Shown: positions 7,539 through 15,304, counted from the first letter of the stretch. The stretch is 18,755 nucleotides of DNA from HGM04593 sp045592125 (GCA_045592125.1 JAZNUE010000053.1:1-18755), one strand, 5' to 3'. Notes: generated by a model not told the origin, from the sequence alone. Program-made: numbers and translations.

Positions 7539-8021
7539 CTATTCCTCCTCCTCGAGACCGCACCCGCTGAACATGAAATCCTTCTCGGCAACATCCTTGG
7601 GGAATGTGTAGTATGTCATCTCGGCGCTTGAGCACACTTCGCCCTCATACCTTATCTCGGCCTCAATGAATACGAACATGCGCTTTACTTCCTTGACGCG
7701 GCCGCGTATCTCTATCTTTATATTATCTCCAGTTGGGATAGGTTTCCTGTACTTAAGGCTAAGGCTGGTTGTCATGCCCGATGTCTGGAACTTGCGTGCT
7801 ATTATCCAGCCGCCAATCTCGTCCATCAGTGTTGCCTGGATACCGCCGTGCAGCGTGTCCAGCCACCCCTGGTAGTTGCTGCCAGGAGTCCATACCGAAA
7901 CAATGTCGTCGCCATCCTCATAGAATTCCATCTTAAGCCCGCAGGGATTCGTAGGGGCGCATGCAAAACAGTTGTATCCCTTGCCAGTTAGGCCAATCCA
8001 GGGGTTCTTTATCTTCTTCAT
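7539..8021 (-). CDS. PaaI-family hotdog thioesterase
   Basis: This 160-residue protein is a probable cytoplasmic acyl-CoA thioesterase or related hotdog-fold hydrolase. Near the N-terminus it has the subfamily signature CFACAPTNPCGLKM (residues 18-31). The active-site region is LHGGIQATLMDEIGGW (57-72), with H58-G-G and acidic residue D67. These match PaaI-type proteins in length and order. The natural acyl substrate is unknown. It is transcribed away from the TraB/GumN gene from a shared 157-bp intergenic region and runs into the end of the glycosyltransferase gene. The Glu-rich end (EEEE) is unremarkable. Confidence 0.85.
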   Translation of the reverse strand: MKKIKNPWIGLTGKGYNCFACAPTNPCGLKMEFYEDGDDIVSVWTPGSNYQGWLDTLHGGIQATLMDEIGGWIIARKFQTSGMTTSLSLKYRKPIPTGDNIKIEIRGRVKEVKRMFVFIEAEIRYEGEVCSSAEMTYYTFPKDVAEKDFMFSGCGLEEEE

Positions 8022-8056
8022 AATGTGTGGTATTTTTGACGTTTTCTTAATTGCTA

Positions 8057-8064
8057 CAAAGATA
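8057..8064 (-). promoter_or_regulatory. Probable -7 box of the thioesterase gene
   Basis: On the minus strand this reads TATCTTTG, an exact TAnnTTTG, 35 bp before the ATG. I see no good TTTG at the expected -33 distance, so the call rests on one box and on placement. Confidence 0.4.
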
Positions 8065-8121
8065 CACCGTTTTGCTGTTACGTGCCGGCATTTAGACTTT
8101 ATTAATGAAAAATGTCCGTTT

Positions 8122-8156
8122 TTTGAAAAATATTGTCAAACTTTTCACTACCTTCG
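8122..8156 (+). promoter_or_regulatory. Probable promoter of the TraB/GumN gene
   Basis: TTTG at 8122-8125 and TACCTTCG at 8149-8156 are separated by 23 bp. One base differs from TAnnTTTG and the spacing is at the long end. It lies 22 bp before the ATG at 8179, giving a very short leader. Confidence 0.4.
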
Positions 8157-8178
8157 CTGCCAACAAAAAACAGAAAAT

Positions 8179-9084
8179 ATGAAAAGAACTTTGCTTACAT
8201 TACTGCTGGCCATAGCTGCCATAGCAGGCGTTGACGCCCAGCTGCTTTACAGGATTTCGGGTAACGGCCTTGAGAAACCTTCGTACATAGTAGGTACATA
8301 TCACCTTGCTCCTGCTTCGTTTGCCGACTCCATCCCCGGCGCGCAGGCTGCGCTTGATGAGGTTGAGCAGGTGTGCGGCGAGGTGGATATGGACGAGATG
8401 CAGTCGATGACCGGAATGCAGAAGGTTATGGCTGCCATGATGCTGCCCGACGGCAAGTCGCTCTCCGACATCCTTACCGAGGAGCAGATGGGCAAACTCA
8501 ACTCCTTTATGACAGAGACCCTTGGCGCCGACCTTAGCAACCCCATGGTTGCCGCGCAGCTGGGCAAGATGACACCTGCTGCAATAAGCACACAGCTGCA
8601 GATGGTGCAGTACATGAAGATGACTCCGGGCTTTAACCCCTCGGCTATGATTGACAGCTATTTCCAGGTAGTGGCCAAGAATGCGGGCAAACCAGTGATT
8701 GGCTTTGAGACTGTGGAGTTCCAGATTTCTCTCCTCTACACAGGCACCCCTCTTGAGCGCCAGAAGGAGCAGCTCATGTGCATGCTCGACAACCAGGAGT
8801 ATAATCTCATGATAATGAAGAACCTTACCGAGGCATATTTCTCGCAGAACCTAGAAAAGGTACTCGAGGTTACCGAGGAGAAACTGGGCAACAGCTGCGA
8901 CAGTACCATGGAGGAGGACGAGGCGCTCATCTATGGGCGTAATGCCACATGGGCCGAGAAGGTTCCTGCAATCATTGGCGACAAGTCTACTCTCATTGTA
9001 GTAGGCGCTGCTCACCTGCCTGGCGAGCGTGGCGTGCTAGAACTGCTGAGAAAGGCAGGCTACACTGTAGAGGGCGTCAAGTGA
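8179..9084 (+). CDS. Exported TraB/GumN family protein
   Basis: This is a 301-residue protein with a signal peptide (residues 1-20, ending GVDA). The open frame extends upstream to 7972, but the Met at 8179 gives a clean signal sequence, so I chose it. The mature part begins with the family pattern YRISGNGLEKPSYIVGTYHL; H42 lies in the GTxH motif. It ends with VVGAAHLPGERGVLELLRKAGY, where H279 lies in the second conserved GxxH motif. The TraB/GumN fold carries conserved His/Glu residues and some relatives are metal-dependent proteases, but no activity is established for most Bacteroidetes members. It is likely periplasmic or outer-membrane associated. It appears monocistronic, with hairpins and a terminator downstream. 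Confidence 0.85.
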   Translation: MKRTLLTLLLAIAAIAGVDAQLLYRISGNGLEKPSYIVGTYHLAPASFADSIPGAQAALDEVEQVCGEVDMDEMQSMTGMQKVMAAMMLPDGKSLSDILTEEQMGKLNSFMTETLGADLSNPMVAAQLGKMTPAAISTQLQMVQYMKMTPGFNPSAMIDSYFQVVAKNAGKPVIGFETVEFQISLLYTGTPLERQKEQLMCMLDNQEYNLMIMKNLTEAYFSQNLEKVLEVTEEKLGNSCDSTMEEDEALIYGRNATWAEKVPAIIGDKSTLIVVGAAHLPGERGVLELLRKAGYTVEGVK

Positions 9085-9131
9085 TTTGCGCGTTCACGAA
9101 ATGAGTATTACTGCTTTTCGCGACCCAAGCG

Positions 9132-9149
9132 GCATAACCTCGGTTATGC
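9132..9149. other. GCATAACC/GGTTATGC hairpin
   Basis: A perfect 8-bp stem around TC lies 48 bp after the TraB/GumN stop and just before the terminator-like stem at 9161. It may stabilise the mRNA end. No T-run follows. Confidence 0.4.
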
Positions 9150-9160
9150 ATAGAATAAGT

Positions 9161-9193
9161 CCCAAGAGCCCTTCTTCAGGCTTTTGGGGTTTG
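9161..9193 (+). terminator. Probable terminator after the TraB/GumN gene
   Basis: CCCAAGAGCC (9161-9170) pairs with GGCTTTTGGG (9179-9188), with one G-T pair, over an 8-nt loop, and is followed by GTTTG. The T-tract is weak. The position, 76 bp after the stop and before the next promoter, supports the call. Confidence 0.5.
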
Positions 9194-9275
9194 CTTCAAG
9201 TCTTGAAACAACTCCCGATTCCTTTCCCCGATAGCCTTAAATAACTACAGCGGGCAATTCATGTAATGATATCTT

Positions 9276-9295
9276 GTTAACATAAATGTGCTAAC
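9276..9295. promoter_or_regulatory. Imperfect inverted repeat upstream of the xus-like promoter
   Basis: GTTAACATA and TGTGCTAAC form an imperfect inverted repeat (7 of 9 positions) centred about 45 bp upstream of the -33 box of the receptor gene. It could bind an activator. It does not match a standard Fur box well enough to name. Confidence 0.25.
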
Positions 9296-9325
9296 GCATT
9301 CCCGCGCTTTTCATTATTTTTTGTA

Positions 9326-9357
9326 ATTGTGTGCCAGGCGTGGCGGCAGTAATTTTG
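9326..9357 (+). promoter_or_regulatory. Promoter of the xusA-like receptor gene
   Basis: ATTG (9326-9329), 20 bp, then TAATTTTG (9350-9357) fits TTTG / TAnnTTTG with one mismatch. The ATG at 9378 would then have a leader of only about 15 nt. This also argues against starting the protein at the earlier Met at 9327, which lies within the promoter. Confidence 0.5.
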
Positions 9358-9377
9358 TAACCGTAAAGAAGTTTTAT

Positions 9378-11759
9378 ATGGTTACAAGGCTACGTTATCT
9401 ATTTATATTCATTCTTGCAGCGCTATCCATTGCTGCTGTGGCTGGCAACGTGAGGCTGCACGGGGTGGTTACAGCCCGGGGAGAAGGCACTGTCCCCTAT
9501 GCTACAGTGGGCGTAGAAGGGCATACGCTGGGCACATATGCTGGCGACAACGGGCTCTATGAGCTTGAGCTCCCCGAAGGACGCTACATGCTGGTGGTCA
9601 CCGCTGTGGGGTACGAGACATTCCGCAAGGAGATTGTCGTGAGCGGCACACATACAGTGGAATGTAATGTAGAGCTTGAAATTTCCAGTGCAATGCTCAA
9701 CGACCTTGTTGTCACTGAATCGGCGTCGGGCGTGTCGCGCCTGCGCCGTTCGGCCTATAACGTGGTGGCGCTCGATACCGAGGATTACCTGAACACGGCA
9801 AAGAACCTCAGTGACATTATTGCCAAGTCGCCAGGCGTCAGGCTGCGCGAGTCGGGCGGCGCCGGTTCCGACATGAATCTCATGCTCGACGGTTTCAGCG
9901 GCAAGCATGTAAAGGTGTTCATTGACGGTGTCCCCCAGGAGGGCGGCGGCAAGTTTTTCGGGCTGAATAATATCCCGGTTAGCTTTGCCGAGCGTGTAGA
10001 GGTGTACCGCGGTGTTGTGCCTGTGCAGTTCTCCACCGATGCAATGGGCGGGGTAGTGAACATCATTACCCGTAAGCGCCGTGCAGGCTGGAATGCCGAT
10101 TTCTCATACTCCTGCGGGTCGTTCGGCACTCACCGCTCAACGCTAGGCTTCAGCCGTGTGTTCTCCAATGGCATGCTTGTCGAGATAAATGCCTTCCAGA
10201 ACTATTCCGATAATAATTACAAGGTAAATGCCCCTGTAGAGGATTTCGCTACTGGGAGCATCGAGAAGAAGCGCCTGCATAGCGTGGAGCGTTTCAACGA
10301 TACCTATCATAACGAGGCCGTTGTGCTCAAGGCCGGTGTCACGGGCAAGAAGTGGGCCGACAGGCTTGTGCTTGGCGTTACATTCTCGAACATGTACAAG
10401 GATATACAGACTGGGGTGCGCCAGGAGATTGTTTATGGCGCGAAGCACCGCAAGGGACGCTCTCTAATGCCTGTCCTTGAGTATTCAAAGCGCGACTTGC
10501 TGCTCAAGGGACTCGACCTCGCAGTTACGGCAAGCTACAGCAGCGACATAACGGTGAATGTAGATACCTCGTCGTGCAAATACAACTGGCTGCGCGAGAC
10601 AAAGGTGCTGAACAGTGCTGGTGAGCAATCGCTGCAGCACACGCGCTCAAGGAACGGGAACCTCAGCGCCGCTGCGACCCTCGACTACCGTCCGGGCAGG
10701 TCGCATACCCATCTTCTTACGCTGCATTACCAGTTCAATGCCTTCAGGCGCAGCAGTTCCTCGCTGCTGCCAGGCGGGGCACAGGACCCTATTGCCAAGG
10801 CCACAGGCAAGAATGTGGCAGGTCTCTCATACCGCCTCATGCCCTCCGATAGCTGGAACATCACCGCATTCGGCAAGTACTACAGCGTGAACGTGTCGGG
10901 CCCTGTGGCAACAACAGGCAATGCCGATGAATATGTGCGCCATTCCCGCTCAATGGACGAGCTTGGCTATGGCGTTGCCGGCACATATTTCATTCTTCCT
11001 TCGCTACAGGCAAAGCTTTCCTACGAAAGGGCCTGCCGCTTGCCTTCAATAGAGGAGATGTTCGGCGACGAGGACCTTGAGATGGGCGAGATGGGGCTGA
11101 GGCCCGAGAACAGTCACAATGTGAACCTTAACATAAGCTACAGCGGCAGCTTCGGCCAGCACGGGATATATGCCGAGGGCGGCCTTGTCTTCAGGGACAC
11201 CCGCGACTATATACAGCGCAATATAGTTGACCTGAGCGGCGGGAAGGCGGCTGCAACCTACGTGAATTATGGCAAGGTGCTGACAAAAGGATATAACGTC
11301 ACCCTGTGCTACACTCTAGGCAAGTGGCTCTCGCTAAAGGGTAATTTCACCGACATGAAGGTGCTCGATAACATGAAGAGTGCAATCGGCAGCTCTGCGC
11401 CCAACCTTGGGTATGGCGAGAAGATGCCTAACCTGCCGTCAATGTTCGCCGACGCCGAAGCGGTATTCTACTGGCATGGCCTCTTTGGCAAGGGAACTCT
11501 GCTTTCGCTCACCTATGAAGGGCAGTACGTGCAGGAGTTCAGCTACTATTCGGCAAGGATTGGCGCCAACAAGGGCGACTACATGGTGCCTGGCCAGCTC
11601 TCGCACAGCCTGGCGCTGGCCTGCTCCCTTGCCAGCGGGCGCTACAGCGTTGCCCTTGAGTGCCGCAACATTACAGACGAGCGTCTCTATGATAACTTCA
11701 GCCTGCAGAAACCTGGGCGCTCATTCTATGCCAAGGTGCGTGTAAGACTAGGGAAATGA
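9378..11759 (+). CDS. xusA: TonB-dependent outer-membrane receptor, XusA-like
   Basis: This 793-residue receptor is predicted to import ferric (xeno)siderophore across the outer membrane using TonB energy. Residues 1-23 are a signal peptide. Residues about 24-101 form a carboxypeptidase-regulatory-like beta domain (VVTARGEGTVPYATVGVEG, then DNGLYELELPEGRY) typical of Bacteroidetes receptors. Residues about 102-235 are the plug: SPGVRLRESGG, the FIDGVPQEGGG segment, then RVEVYRGVVPVQFS and MGGVVNIITRK. A beta-barrel follows, with the standard final strand NITDERLYDNFSL...KVRVRLGK. No SusD partner follows. The next gene is instead a DUF4374 lipoprotein, the arrangement of xusABC in Bacteroides thetaiotaomicron, where XusA takes up enterobactin-type siderophores. 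The receptor family is certain; the siderophore assignment is by gene neighbourhood. Confidence 0.82.
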   Translation: MVTRLRYLFIFILAALSIAAVAGNVRLHGVVTARGEGTVPYATVGVEGHTLGTYAGDNGLYELELPEGRYMLVVTAVGYETFRKEIVVSGTHTVECNVELEISSAMLNDLVVTESASGVSRLRRSAYNVVALDTEDYLNTAKNLSDIIAKSPGVRLRESGGAGSDMNLMLDGFSGKHVKVFIDGVPQEGGGKFFGLNNIPVSFAERVEVYRGVVPVQFSTDAMGGVVNIITRKRRAGWNADFSYSCGSFGTHRSTLGFSRVFSNGMLVEINAFQNYSDNNYKVNAPVEDFATGSIEKKRLHSVERFNDTYHNEAVVLKAGVTGKKWADRLVLGVTFSNMYKDIQTGVRQEIVYGAKHRKGRSLMPVLEYSKRDLLLKGLDLAVTASYSSDITVNVDTSSCKYNWLRETKVLNSAGEQSLQHTRSRNGNLSAAATLDYRPGRSHTHLLTLHYQFNAFRRSSSSLLPGGAQDPIAKATGKNVAGLSYRLMPSDSWNITAFGKYYSVNVSGPVATTGNADEYVRHSRSMDELGYGVAGTYFILPSLQAKLSYERACRLPSIEEMFGDEDLEMGEMGLRPENSHNVNLNISYSGSFGQHGIYAEGGLVFRDTRDYIQRNIVDLSGGKAAATYVNYGKVLTKGYNVTLCYTLGKWLSLKGNFTDMKVLDNMKSAIGSSAPNLGYGEKMPNLPSMFADAEAVFYWHGLFGKGTLLSLTYEGQYVQEFSYYSARIGANKGDYMVPGQLSHSLALACSLASGRYSVALECRNITDERLYDNFSLQKPGRSFYAKVRVRLGK

Positions 11760-11799
11760 AGAATAAGTATAATTAACTGACAATAAAAAGAACTGAATC

Positions 11800-13179
11800 A
11801 TGAAAAGAACATTTGCAAAGAACCTGCTGCTTGCAGCAGCCGTGGCACTTGCCTCATGTGACAATGAAGGCGGCCCGACTGCCAATCCTCCTGCTGGCGA
11901 TACACGTCCTTACGTGATAGCGGCAACCGTAACCATGTCCAACAACTCAACGCCGGTGCTTCTGACGGCCGAGTCCCTTGAGCAGGGTACTGTCTCTCCC
12001 GTGAACCAGGGACTTGTGACCGACGCCGCCTCCTATTGGGTGTTCCACGGGACCGATTATCTTTACGGTCTTGCCTACAACCAGGGCAATGCCGGCCTCA
12101 CACGCTCTTTTGTAATGGGCAGCGACTACAATGTGGTGGCGCGTCCCAAGGAGTATGCAGTAAACCGTTTCACAACATACGGGATTTACGACAGCTATAT
12201 CCTTACCTCCTCCACGGGCAACGGCGCTGCAGAGTGGGCCGACTCTAACGGCTACATCCCAAAGATGTTCCTTGTGTCGTATCTCGATACACAGGCCGAG
12301 ACCTATGCCTCAAATATCCCCGACAAGAAATACCTTGCCGAGAACTTCCTTGGCAATGGCGAGTATGTTACGCTGGCAGGTTTCCAGCAGCGAGGCAGCC
12401 AGCTCTTCGCGGCAGCGGTTCCCATGGGACTGAGCCAGTATGGCGCGGCGGCCGAGGGCGGCAAGTGGGTGAAGTACCCCGACCTGCTAAAGGCCGAGGA
12501 CGGCGGAAGCAACAGCAGTTCCTACAAGAAGGGCGAGCTGCAATGGACGCAGTATCCCGATGAGTGCCACATTGCAATCTTTGACGACAAGTCGCTGACG
12601 GGGAAGAAGATAATCTCTACCGACAAGATAAGCTACGCCTGCGGGCGCAACAAGTCGCAGTACTACCAGATGGTATGGGCTACGGAGAGCGGTGATGTCT
12701 ACGTGTTCTCTCCGTCATATGCCAAGACAATGGCCGACAGCCGCCAGCAGACAACCTTGCCAGCGGGTGCTATGCGCATTAAGGCCGGCGAGGATGACTT
12801 CGACAGCAATTATTACCTTAACATTGAGGAACTCTCGGGCGGCCGCTCGTTCCTGCGCTCATGGTACATTGGCGGCAGCAGCTTCCTGTTGCAGATGTAC
12901 GACGCGCCTTTTGCTCTTGGAGGCAAGGCCCCGTCGGCGCTCAGCCTGGCAGTGCTTGATGTGGAAAAGGGCACGCTGCGCTTTGTCGAGGGCCTGCCGC
13001 AGTCGCTCTCCTCATTCGGCAAGGCCCCGTTCATGGAGAACGGAACTGCATATATGCCGGTTACTGTAACTGACGGCTATCCTGCAATATACAGGATTGA
13101 CCCCGAGACGGCGACGGCCGTAAAGGGGGCTGTCATTGAGGTTACATCGCTGGACGGTGTAGGCAAATTGCTCCCTTAA
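11800..13179 (+). CDS. xusB: DUF4374 siderophore-binding lipoprotein, XusB-like
   Basis: This 459-residue lipoprotein starts 40 bp after xusA, most likely in the same transcript. The signal peptide ends in the lipobox LASC with Cys20. The following residues DNEGG are acidic, compatible with the Bacteroidetes surface-export signal. The body is a beta-propeller-like DUF4374 protein with repeated aromatic/Gly segments such as YWVFHGTDYLYGLAYNQG and FLLQMYDAPFALGGKAP, and the length is normal for that family. In Bacteroides, XusB is the DUF4374 partner of XusA that binds ferric enterobactin and salmochelin, partly on outer-membrane vesicles. The ligand here is inferred from family and context, and could be another ferric complex. 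Confidence 0.8.
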   Translation: MKRTFAKNLLLAAAVALASCDNEGGPTANPPAGDTRPYVIAATVTMSNNSTPVLLTAESLEQGTVSPVNQGLVTDAASYWVFHGTDYLYGLAYNQGNAGLTRSFVMGSDYNVVARPKEYAVNRFTTYGIYDSYILTSSTGNGAAEWADSNGYIPKMFLVSYLDTQAETYASNIPDKKYLAENFLGNGEYVTLAGFQQRGSQLFAAAVPMGLSQYGAAAEGGKWVKYPDLLKAEDGGSNSSSYKKGELQWTQYPDECHIAIFDDKSLTGKKIISTDKISYACGRNKSQYYQMVWATESGDVYVFSPSYAKTMADSRQQTTLPAGAMRIKAGEDDFDSNYYLNIEELSGGRSFLRSWYIGGSSFLLQMYDAPFALGGKAPSALSLAVLDVEKGTLRFVEGLPQSLSSFGKAPFMENGTAYMPVTVTDGYPAIYRIDPETATAVKGAVIEVTSLDGVGKLLP

Positions 13180-13205
13180 GTAGCGCATTGTGATTTTTTT
13201 TTTTC

Positions 13206-13213
13206 TACCTTTG
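13206..13213 (+). promoter_or_regulatory. Possible internal -7 box before xusC
   Basis: TACCTTTG matches TAnnTTTG exactly and follows a run of T at 13194-13204 in the 101-bp gap between xusB and xusC. There is no good TTTG at normal distance (an ATTG is only 15 bp away). The third gene may have its own weak promoter as well as readthrough. Confidence 0.35.
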
Positions 13214-13280
13214 TCCTTTGTGGAATGCAACTCCAGCGCATGCTGTGTTGTTTGTTGAACAGATATTATTGTAAATTAAT

Positions 13281-14513
13281 ATGAGCAAATTCTTCCGTAA
13301 GCTCCATCTGTGGGTGTCAGTGCCATTCGGCATTGTAATTGCTATAACCTGTTTCACTGGTGCCATGCTGGTGTTCGAGACTGAGATAACTGCATTGTGC
13401 AACCGCGGCATTACTGCGGTTGAGCCAGGTGAAAGGCCTCTCCCGCTAGAGCTTCTTGTGGAAAAGGTGGAACAGTCGCTCGATGACGGTGTGGAGGTTA
13501 CTGGCGTAACGGTATCTCCATTCCCCGACGAGGCCTATAAGGTAAACCTTTCGAAACCCCGCCGGGCAGCGGTGTATGTAAACCAGTACACGGGCGAGGT
13601 AAAGGGGCGGTATGAACGCCTGCCGTTCTTCGACGTCATGCGCCGCCTGCACCGCTGGCTCATGGATTCCCGCCCGCAGGATGGCGGAATCTTCTGGGGC
13701 AAGATGATTGTAGGCGCCAGCACCCTGTCATTCGTGGCAATACTCATTACGGGTCTTGTAATTTGGTGGCCACGCAACCGCAAGATGTTGAAGAACCGTG
13801 TCAAGGTTGTTGCCTCAAAAGGGTGGGGCCGCTTCTGGCACGACCTGCATGTGGCCGGAGGCTTCTATGTGCTTCTTCTGCTGCTTGCCATGGCGCTTAC
13901 AGGCCTTACATGGTCCTTCGAGTGGTACAGGGATGGTTTCTATTCAATGTTCGGGACTGCGACAGCGCAGAACGACAGCAGGGCAAACGAGAAGAAGGCT
14001 CCGCGTGAAACGGTGGCCGGCATGGTTCCCGCTGATTCAATAAAGAGCGAGACATTCGGCGAGGCGGTGGCGCTTGCCGACGCGCTTTCGGGCGCAACTG
14101 TGCAGGCCGACGCCGTCTCTGGCGCGACAGCGCTTGCTGCAACCCAGGAACCGCCATGCCAGCCATGGCAGCAGGCGCTGGACAACGTGCTTGCCAAGAA
14201 CCTGGATTTTGAGACGATAACAGTCTCCAATGGGGTGGTGACCGTGGCGCCAGCAGGCTTTGGCAACAAGCGTGCCAGCGACAAGTACCGTTTTAATGAG
14301 AGCACGGGCGAGATAACCTCGGCAGAACTGTATGCCGACACAAGGCTGCGCAGCAAGGCGTCGGGCTGGGTACGTACAATACATGTAGGCTCATGGGGCG
14401 GTGTCTTCTCAAAGACACTCTACTTCCTTGCAGCGCTGCTGGGCGCAACGCTTCCGCTCACAGGGTACTACCTGTGGATAAAGCGACTCTACGGGAAAAG
14501 AAAGAAGAGATAG
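13281..14513 (+). CDS. xusC: PepSY-TM inner-membrane protein, XusC-like, with two flavinylation motifs
   Basis: This 410-residue protein is the third gene of the xus-like locus, predicted to reduce or move imported iron complex at the inner membrane. Four hydrophobic helices lie at about 11-33, 141-164, 191-213 and 376-400. Positive loops (WWPRNRKMLKNR; the KRKKR end) place both termini in the cytoplasm. Residues 45-110 are the PepSY-like periplasmic domain. Conserved His residues H9, H124, H187, H190 and H368 fit the PepSY-associated TM family, where haem or metal binding is suspected. The second periplasmic loop (about 214-375) holds D267-ALSGA-T273 and D277-AVSGA-T283, two copies of the ApbE-type flavinylation sequon Dxx(S/T)GAT. 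This suggests covalent FMN on T273 and T283. I do not know whether characterised XusC proteins share this. A terminator follows at 14563. Confidence 0.8.
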   Translation: MSKFFRKLHLWVSVPFGIVIAITCFTGAMLVFETEITALCNRGITAVEPGERPLPLELLVEKVEQSLDDGVEVTGVTVSPFPDEAYKVNLSKPRRAAVYVNQYTGEVKGRYERLPFFDVMRRLHRWLMDSRPQDGGIFWGKMIVGASTLSFVAILITGLVIWWPRNRKMLKNRVKVVASKGWGRFWHDLHVAGGFYVLLLLLAMALTGLTWSFEWYRDGFYSMFGTATAQNDSRANEKKAPRETVAGMVPADSIKSETFGEAVALADALSGATVQADAVSGATALAATQEPPCQPWQQALDNVLAKNLDFETITVSNGVVTVAPAGFGNKRASDKYRFNESTGEITSAELYADTRLRSKASGWVRTIHVGSWGGVFSKTLYFLAALLGATLPLTGYYLWIKRLYGKRKKR

Positions 14514-14562
14514 TGCAGGACAATAGGAAAGAGACTGGCCCAAAAGTCCTATTCCTGAACAC

Positions 14563-14603
14563 GCAATCCCCGCTAGAACCTTCTAACGGGGATTGCATTC
14601 TTT
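14563..14603 (+). terminator. Terminator of the xus-like locus
   Basis: GCAATCCCCG (14563-14572) pairs with CGGGGATTGC (14587-14596). Inside it, TAGAA pairs with TTCTA over a 2-nt loop, and ATTCTTT follows. It lies 50 bp after the xusC stop. Confidence 0.8.
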
Positions 14604-14619
14604 GTAAAACCGCTCTTGA

Positions 14620-14718
14620 GTCATCCCTTTATGTTTGCCCTGCCATGTTGAGCAAAGCGAAACATCTCACAAGTACATAAGCAAGAGATCCCTCGTCGCT
14701 TCGCTCTGTCGGGATGAC
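14620..14718. repeat. REP-like element with GTCATCCC/GGGATGAC ends
   Basis: A 99-bp stretch begins GTCATCCC (14620-14627) and ends GGGATGAC (14711-14718). Inside are CATGTTGAGCAAAGCGAAAC and the CGTCGCTTCGCTCTGTC segment. It is the same kind of dispersed intergenic element as the one at 817-917, with longer perfect ends. It may contribute to termination for both flanking convergent genes. Confidence 0.6.
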
Positions 14719-14745
14719 AAGTACGCGTTAGGGGCGTTCTGTTCT

Positions 14746-15231
14746 CTATTCTCTGCTCTTTATCTCCATATCCATGTACTGTGCAGGCTTTGAACCCCAG
14801 CTCAGGAACTTGCGGAACGGAATAAGCAGCAGCTGTATGAGGTCCCTTATAAGCGAGAAGTATATGGGCGAGAAATAGCTGTGGATAATTGTGAACAGAG
14901 CAATGCGGCTGCCCTCGAGCAGGCCGGCAAGTATATCCTCTGCGCCAAGCATGGTTGTAATCCACAGTATCACGGCCAGGATAATTCCCACGAAATATGA
15001 CGCGAAAATAGCTGCGTCGAACCCGAAGTCAAAGGCAAACCGCTTCACATAAGTGAGGAACGGCCACATGCCGCCAGCGTCCTTGTACTCAAGGGTGATG
15101 TTCTTCCTCTGCTCCGACAGGCGTGTGGCGGCCTTGAGCCACAGGTTGAACGGGAGAAGGAACAGGAATTTCAGTATATTCACACCGCAGAAGAGCAGCG
15201 CGTCCTTTATTATCTCTTTCAGTCTGTCCAT
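14746..15231 (-). CDS. Small conserved-type membrane protein, function unknown
   Basis: This 161-residue minus-strand protein is not recognised. It has hydrophobic stretches at about residues 18-34 (VNILKFLFLLPFNLWLK), 73-96 (AAIFASYFVGIILAVILWITT) and 105-140, so it probably spans the membrane two or three times. Charged segments such as RLSEQRKNITLEYKD lie between them. There is no signal-peptide cleavage site or catalytic motif that I can name. The extreme C-terminus (MEIKSRE) is encoded by an AG-rich low-complexity tract like the one in the sialidase gene, so the original end may have been altered. It has a good promoter upstream (15275-15304) and is separate from its neighbours. Confidence 0.65.
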   Translation of the reverse strand: MDRLKEIIKDALLFCGVNILKFLFLLPFNLWLKAATRLSEQRKNITLEYKDAGGMWPFLTYVKRFAFDFGFDAAIFASYFVGIILAVILWITTMLGAEDILAGLLEGSRIALFTIIHSYFSPIYFSLIRDLIQLLLIPFRKFLSWGSKPAQYMDMEIKSRE

Positions 15232-15274
15232 GATTCTTTGCAGTTTGTATACGGTGCTTCATTGCAACCTGCTG

Positions 15275-15304
15275 CAAATATAGTGATTTTTGTCCTAAAA
15301 CAAG
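15275..15304 (-). promoter_or_regulatory. Promoter of the small membrane protein gene
   Basis: Read on the minus strand: CTTG (15304-15301), 18 bp, TATATTTG (15282-15275). The -7 box is exact and the -33 box has one mismatch. The ATG is about 43 bp downstream. Confidence 0.5.

Noticed and set aside
9250..9285. Fur box upstream of xusA
   Set aside because: The stretch with TGTAATGATATC only partly resembles the consensus half-sites and lacks the matching second half.
13180..13280. Terminator after xusB at the ten-T run
   Set aside because: No convincing stem precedes the T-run, so readthrough into xusC is more likely; the run may instead be part of an upstream promoter element.
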